Source of the DNA: Desulfobacterales bacterium
GTDB lineage: Bacteria; Desulfobacterota; Desulfobacteria; Desulfobacterales; DAOWNP01
Assembly: GCA_030149595.1 (NCBI GenBank)
Contig: JASFBI010000051.1
Coordinates: 1 to 8,540 of the forward strand
Direction: 5' to 3'
DNA: 8,540 nucleotides
Shown here in pieces: positions 5,713 through 8,540 of the stretch. Every line of letters starts with the position of its first letter. Positions within the stretch are counted from its first letter, which is position 1. A program made the position numbers and the translations under genes. The notes beneath the pieces are model-generated. The model was not told the origin of the DNA. It saw nothing but the letters and a program-made list of their open reading frames with translations, and did no database searches.

Positions 5713-6909
5713 ATGGAATCACATCAATACACCCCTTTTAATGAAATTTCGTCAAGAATTAAAAATTTTCAGCAGAAACTTTCTGCTGAAAATTTTACTG
5801 GTGCTTTAATTACACAACATACAGACCTGTTTTATTTTACAGGAACATCCCAAAATGGTTATCTTTTTATACCCTGTGACAAAGAACCAGTATTAATGAT
5901 AAGAAAAAGTTTTCAAAGGGCAAAAAAAGAGTCTCCTCTTAAAAATATTGTGGAACTTAAAAGCATGAAGCTGCTTCCTGAAATAATAAAAGAGGCAGGC
6001 CATACAGATTTTAGAAATATGGGCATGGAGTTAGATGTTTTACCTTACAATACCTGTACTTTTTTAATGAAAATATTTAACAAATCAAAATTTACAGATA
6101 TTTCAAGTATAATAAGAGATATAAGAACAATCAAATCAGATTATGAAATACAGCTATTAGAACACTCCTGTTCTGTTCTTGACAAAGCCTTTGAAAAAGT
6201 TCCAGAGATGCTCAGAATTAATATGACAGAGATTGAACTTGCCAGTCTTTTTGAAGCTCAAATGCGTAAAAGAGGATATAGTGGATGCTGCCAGCTGCGG
6301 TCATTTGATCAGAATTTTTTTATGGGAAACCTTGTTTCCGGTAAAAACGGGGTTGTTCCTACTTTTTTTGACGGGCCTGTTGGTGGAGCAGGAGTTTCTC
6401 CGGCTAATAATCCCCACGGTGCAGGATGGAAAAAAATCAATAAAAACGATATTATATGTATAGATTATACCTGTGTTGTAAATGGTTATACAGCAGATGC
6501 AACAAGAATGTTTTGTATAGGGAAACCTGCAAAAAAAATCATTGATGCCCATAAAGCAGCTCTTATGATACAAAAAGAGATTGTAAAAATAATAAAGCCA
6601 CAGATGGAATGTGCTGATATATATGAAAAAGCCATGCTCCTTGCTGCAGAAACCGGATTTGGCAATCATTTTATGGGTACAGGCTGTGACCAGGTTAAAT
6701 TTATCGGGCATGGGGTGGGACTGGAGCTTGATGAACCTCCTGTTTTTGCAAAAAATTTTAACATGAAAATAGAACCAAAAATGACCTTTGCCATAGAACC
6801 AAAATTTGTACTACCTGAAGGAGCTGTAGGCACTGAAAACACTTATGTAATGGAAAGCGAAGCTCCCAGAGTTTTAACCCATGCTACAGAAGAAATAATT
6901 TGTGTATAA
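5713..6909 (+). CDS. M24-family metallopeptidase (Xaa-Pro aminopeptidase/dipeptidase-like)
   Basis: This 398-residue cytosolic protein has the two-domain creatinase/prolidase layout. An N-terminal creatinase-like domain (about 1-140) includes ALITQHTDLFYFTGTSQNGYL. The pita-bread catalytic domain (about 145-398) carries all five dinuclear-metal ligands: Asp251 and Asp262 (IDYTCVVNGYTADATR, the canonical 11-residue spacing), His333 (GHGVGLELDEPP), Glu362 (AIEPKFV) and Glu375 (GTENTYV). The length fits Xaa-Pro peptidases, which release N-terminal residues before proline or cleave Xaa-Pro dipeptides; exact specificity cannot be read from sequence. It has its own consensus promoter and a good Shine-Dalgarno. 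The early codons contain a 35-bp palindrome (5762-5796). No signal peptide is seen. The trp leader and trpE follow on the same strand, but terminator-like stems separate them. Confidence 0.92.
   Translation: MESHQYTPFNEISSRIKNFQQKLSAENFTGALITQHTDLFYFTGTSQNGYLFIPCDKEPVLMIRKSFQRAKKESPLKNIVELKSMKLLPEIIKEAGHTDFRNMGMELDVLPYNTCTFLMKIFNKSKFTDISSIIRDIRTIKSDYEIQLLEHSCSVLDKAFEKVPEMLRINMTEIELASLFEAQMRKRGYSGCCQLRSFDQNFFMGNLVSGKNGVVPTFFDGPVGGAGVSPANNPHGAGWKKINKNDIICIDYTCVVNGYTADATRMFCIGKPAKKIIDAHKAALMIQKEIVKIIKPQMECADIYEKAMLLAAETGFGNHFMGTGCDQVKFIGHGVGLELDEPPVFAKNFNMKIEPKMTFAIEPKFVLPEGAVGTENTYVMESEAPRVLTHATEEIICV
5762..5796. repeat. Perfect 17-bp inverted repeat inside the peptidase start
   Basis: The arms 5762-5778 (AAAATTTTCAGCAGAAA) and 5780-5796 (TTTCTGCTGAAAATTTT) are exact reverse complements around a single central C (5779). 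The repeat spans codons 17-28 (KNFQQKLSAENF), about 50-84 bases after the start codon. As RNA it would fold into a long hairpin with the central bases opened. As DNA it is a large symmetrical protein-binding candidate. The 8-base inner arms match those of the hairpin at 4355-4378. Confidence 0.85.
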
Positions 6910-6910
6910 A

Positions 6911-6936
6911 TAAAATATATTTTTACATATATTTTA
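6911..6936. terminator. AT-only stem-loop right after the peptidase stop
   Basis: Perfect 10-bp arms TAAAATATAT / ATATATTTTA enclose a 6-base loop and begin one base after the TAA stop. The stem has no G-C pair and is not followed by a T-run, so it would be a weak terminator or an mRNA 3'-end protecting stem. Confidence 0.35.
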
Positions 6937-6972
6937 TACTAATATTAAGCTTTTTTTGTTTTAACAAAACTA

Positions 6973-7001
6973 TTGACAATAAAACATAGACTTATTAGAG
7001 T
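6973..7001 (+). promoter_or_regulatory. Promoter candidate for the trp leader
   Basis: TTGACA (6973-6978, exact -35 consensus) is followed after 17 bases by TAGAGT (6996-7001, 4 of 6 matches to the -10 box). Transcription would start near 7008, well downstream of the peptidase stop and 31 bases before the short ORF at 7039. The -10 box is weak, and AT-rich sequence produces such hits readily. Confidence 0.45.
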
Positions 7002-7038
7002 AATCAGATTATAAACATTAAATAAATTTAATATTAAA

Positions 7039-7116
7039 ATGACTAATAGAAACATATATTTTTTAAACTGGCAGATTAATTTTAAATATTTTTGTCAGAG
7101 GCAACTTACTTCATAA
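7039..7116 (+). CDS. Possible trp leader peptide
   Basis: This is a 25-codon ORF between a promoter-like sequence and three stem-loops ahead of trpE. It encodes an aromatic-rich peptide (IYFLNWQINFKYF) with one Trp codon at 7069-7071. Its stop (7114-7116) falls inside the first stem-loop (7105-7135), so a translating ribosome would affect folding. Against it: there is only one Trp codon rather than a tandem pair, that codon lies well upstream of the stems, and no convincing Shine-Dalgarno is present. It may be a chance ORF. Confidence 0.25.
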   Translation: MTNRNIYFLNWQINFKYFCQRQLTS

Positions 7117-7135
7117 AATATGATTTAAAAGTAAG
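7105..7135 (+). promoter_or_regulatory. First leader stem-loop
   Basis: Arms CTTACTT (7105-7111) and AAGTAAG (7129-7135) are exact complements, with an inner CATA / TATG pairing. The left arm covers the last codons of the short ORF at 7039. In an attenuator it would be the ribosome-sensitive stem. It is AT-rich and only moderately stable. Confidence 0.4.
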
Positions 7136-7164
7136 ACTGTGGCAAATAAAGTCCACGGTTTTTT
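7136..7164 (+). terminator. Second leader stem-loop with U6 tract
   Basis: CTGTGG (7137-7142) pairs with CCACGG (7153-7158, one G-U pair) across a 10-base loop and is followed directly by six Ts (7159-7164). It is a short intrinsic-terminator-like hairpin. The same CCACGG occurs again at 7187-7192 inside the next stem, so CTGTGG could pair with either copy. Confidence 0.5.
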
Positions 7165-7169
7165 ATATT

Positions 7170-7200
7170 AAAGGCCGGGAATTTTTCCACGGCCTTTTTT
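7170..7200 (+). terminator. Strong intrinsic terminator or attenuator ahead of trpE
   Basis: AAAGGCC (7170-7176) pairs perfectly with GGCCTTT (7191-7197). The stem continues through G7177-C7190 and, past a bulged A, through GGAA / TTCC to a 3-base loop, and a run of six Ts (7195-7200) follows. This is the most convincing intrinsic terminator in the window. It lies 234 bases before trpE, so it either ends peptidase transcription or acts as a trp attenuator. Confidence 0.8.
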
Positions 7201-7434
7201 AATGGGATATGCATTAATAATCTACATTTTTTTAATATAACTAACAATCATGGGACAAATCTGGATTTTTCATTAAGATTTACCCACAACAAAAAAAATG
7301 AAAGCTCAATGATTATAGTCGTTTGAACAGACTTTCATATGAAATTCTTGGAAATACTTCTAACTTTAACTGTTTATTATTAAAAATAGAAACAAACCCA
7401 TTTTTTTGCTATATCAGAAAAAGGACAGCTATAC
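7201..7434. other. Non-coding leader between terminator and trpE
   Basis: This AT-rich stretch has no convincing gene on either strand. The one structure seen is a small hairpin at 7317-7333 (AGTCGTT, short loop, AACaGACT), nested near longer arms ATGAAAG (7298-7304) / CTTTCAT (7332-7338). AAGGA (7421-7425) is the trpE Shine-Dalgarno at 9-base spacing. No good sigma-70 or sigma-54 promoter was recognised here, so trpE transcription probably crosses the terminator at 7170-7200 or uses a promoter I did not recognise. Confidence 0.5.
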
Positions 7435-8540
7435 ATGAAACTTTTTGAATTTCCGGACAGATCAACTTATATGCAGCTGTCTGAAAAATATAATGTGATT
7501 CCGATTTGTACCGAAATTCTGGCTGATACTGAAACCCCTGTCTCTTTATTAAAAAAAATTTACAAAAACCGAGCTCCTGTTTTCCTTTTTGAAAGTGTTG
7601 AAGGGGGAGAGCGATGGGGAAGATACAGTTTTTTAGGTGCATCTGCTAAATGCCAGATTGTTGTATATAAAAAATTCGTTGAAATTATAGAAAATGGTAA
7701 ATCTGAAAAAATACCCCATAATAATAAGCCATTAGAAGTTTTAAAAAAGTATATGGCTCAATTTAAAGCTGCTGAAATCAATTCCCTGCCAAGATTCTGG
7801 GGAGGACTGGTAGGTTATTTTTCCTATGAAATGGTCTCATTTTTTGAAGATATCTCAAATAACTGCCCTGATGACACAATACTTGCTGATTTTATTATTC
7901 CCGATGAGATACTGATTTTTGATAATATACAAAACACCCTGCTTTTTGTTGAAATAGTATTTATAGAAAACAATAAAAATCCTGAAAAAGAGTATGATCT
8001 TGCAAAAAACAGATTAAAAACCCTTATAAAAGCCACAAACAAAAACATTGACATACAACCGGCAGAATCTTCCACATACAAATTAACCCCAGTTATAGAT
8101 AAAGACAGATACAAAGCATGGGTAAAAAAGGTAAAAGAGTATATAAAAGCAGGGGATATTATTCAAACTGTTATATCTCAACCCTTTGTATGTGAGCCTT
8201 CTCCTGATTTATGGTCACTATATAGAGCTCAAAGATATATAAACCCGTCTCCTTATCTTTATTTTATGCATCTTACAGATACAGCTCTTGTGGGCTCTTC
8301 TCCTGAAACCATGGTAAGACTTGAAAACGGCAAGGCTAATTTAAGACCTATTGCGGGAACAAGACCAAGGGGTAAAACAGAACAGGAAGATATAAAGCTT
8401 GCAGATGAGCTGCTTGCAGATGAAAAAGAACGTGCTGAACATCTTATGCTGGTTGATCTCGGCAGAAATGATCTTGGCAGAATAGCTGAGACAGGTTCCG
8501 TTCAGGTGACAGACCTTATGATAGTAGAGAGATATTCCCA
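7435..8540 (+). CDS. trpE: Anthranilate synthase component I, 3' part outside window
   Basis: TrpE converts chorismate to anthranilate, using ammonia delivered by TrpG, in the first committed step of tryptophan biosynthesis. The first 368 residues are present with no stop; the gene continues beyond the window. The N-terminal region has FLFESVEGGERWGRYSFLG (50-68), whose LFES segment matches the Trp feedback-inhibition site of the family, then FWGGLVGYFSYE (121-132). The chorismate-binding domain follows: AGDIIQTVISQPF (239-251), NPSPYLYFM (270-278), LVGSSPETMVRL (285-296), LRPIAGTRPRG (303-313) and LADEKERAEHLMLVDLGRNDLGRI (327-350). These motifs and the sensitive-site segment favour TrpE over PabB. 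The start is supported by AAGGA 9 bases upstream. Adjacent leader stems suggest attenuation control, and trpG and other trp genes are expected downstream. Confidence 0.95.
   Translation, partial: MKLFEFPDRSTYMQLSEKYNVIPICTEILADTETPVSLLKKIYKNRAPVFLFESVEGGERWGRYSFLGASAKCQIVVYKKFVEIIENGKSEKIPHNNKPLEVLKKYMAQFKAAEINSLPRFWGGLVGYFSYEMVSFFEDISNNCPDDTILADFIIPDEILIFDNIQNTLLFVEIVFIENNKNPEKEYDLAKNRLKTLIKATNKNIDIQPAESSTYKLTPVIDKDRYKAWVKKVKEYIKAGDIIQTVISQPFVCEPSPDLWSLYRAQRYINPSPYLYFMHLTDTALVGSSPETMVRLENGKANLRPIAGTRPRGKTEQEDIKLADELLADEKERAEHLMLVDLGRNDLGRIAETGSVQVTDLMIVERYS

Noticed and set aside
6301..6711. 136-codon minus-strand ORF rich in Cys, Tyr and Ile
   Set aside because: It is antisense to the catalytic core of the M24 peptidase, and its composition is that of a reverse-strand shadow.
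7100..7200. T-box or other known riboswitch ahead of trpE
   Set aside because: No T-box core such as GGGTGGNACC was found; the stems fit terminators or an attenuator better.
7409..8114. Minus-strand ORFs at 7409-7642 and 7824-8114
   Set aside because: Both are antisense to trpE, whose plus-strand frame is open throughout and carries the family motifs.

Overview
This AT-rich window contains five protein genes and one broken gene. It most likely comes from the chromosome of a Desulfobacterota (deltaproteobacterial) sulfate-reducer-like bacterium. That placement is inference. It rests on low GC, an NtrC-type two-component pair, a sigma-54-type promoter, small secreted beta-rich proteins of a kind I associate with Desulfobacteraceae, and an M24 peptidase just upstream of trpE. 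No tRNA, rRNA, CRISPR array or transposase gene was seen.

Positions 1-940 hold a damaged locus. A sigma-54-like promoter (159-174), with dyad motifs about 90-110 bases upstream of the predicted start, precedes a well-formed Shine-Dalgarno and signal peptide (242). The same reading frame is interrupted by one TAA at 335 and then continues as a plausible secreted domain to 757. The block lies between two inverted copies of a ~60-bp sequence (8-67 and 741-800, 52 of 60 positions identical). A strong hairpin at 862-905 reuses the same GGCTGTTAC core.

Positions 944-4301 form a tight plus-strand operon: a small exported protein with a basic Cys-containing tail, a two-TM sensor histidine kinase (ATGA overlap), and a complete NtrC-family sigma-54 activator (8-base gap). 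The activator is the natural candidate to act at the promoter at 159-174, which would make the broken gene its former target.

Positions 4379-5455 on the minus strand encode a secreted endonuclease/exonuclease/phosphatase-fold nuclease that converges on the operon. It looks like a family I associate with Campylobacterota and may have been transferred. A divergent intergenic region follows, with a consensus sigma-70 promoter (5617-5646) that drives an M24 creatinase/prolidase-type metallopeptidase (5713-6909). The start of that gene contains a near-perfect 35-bp palindrome.

Positions 6910-7434 are a long leader region holding a promoter-like sequence, a short ORF with one Trp codon, three successive stem-loops (two with U-tracts) and a further 234 bases without a gene. 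trpE (anthranilate synthase component I) starts at 7435 and runs off the end of the window. This arrangement fits transcription attenuation of a trp operon, but it also fits simple termination after the peptidase gene.
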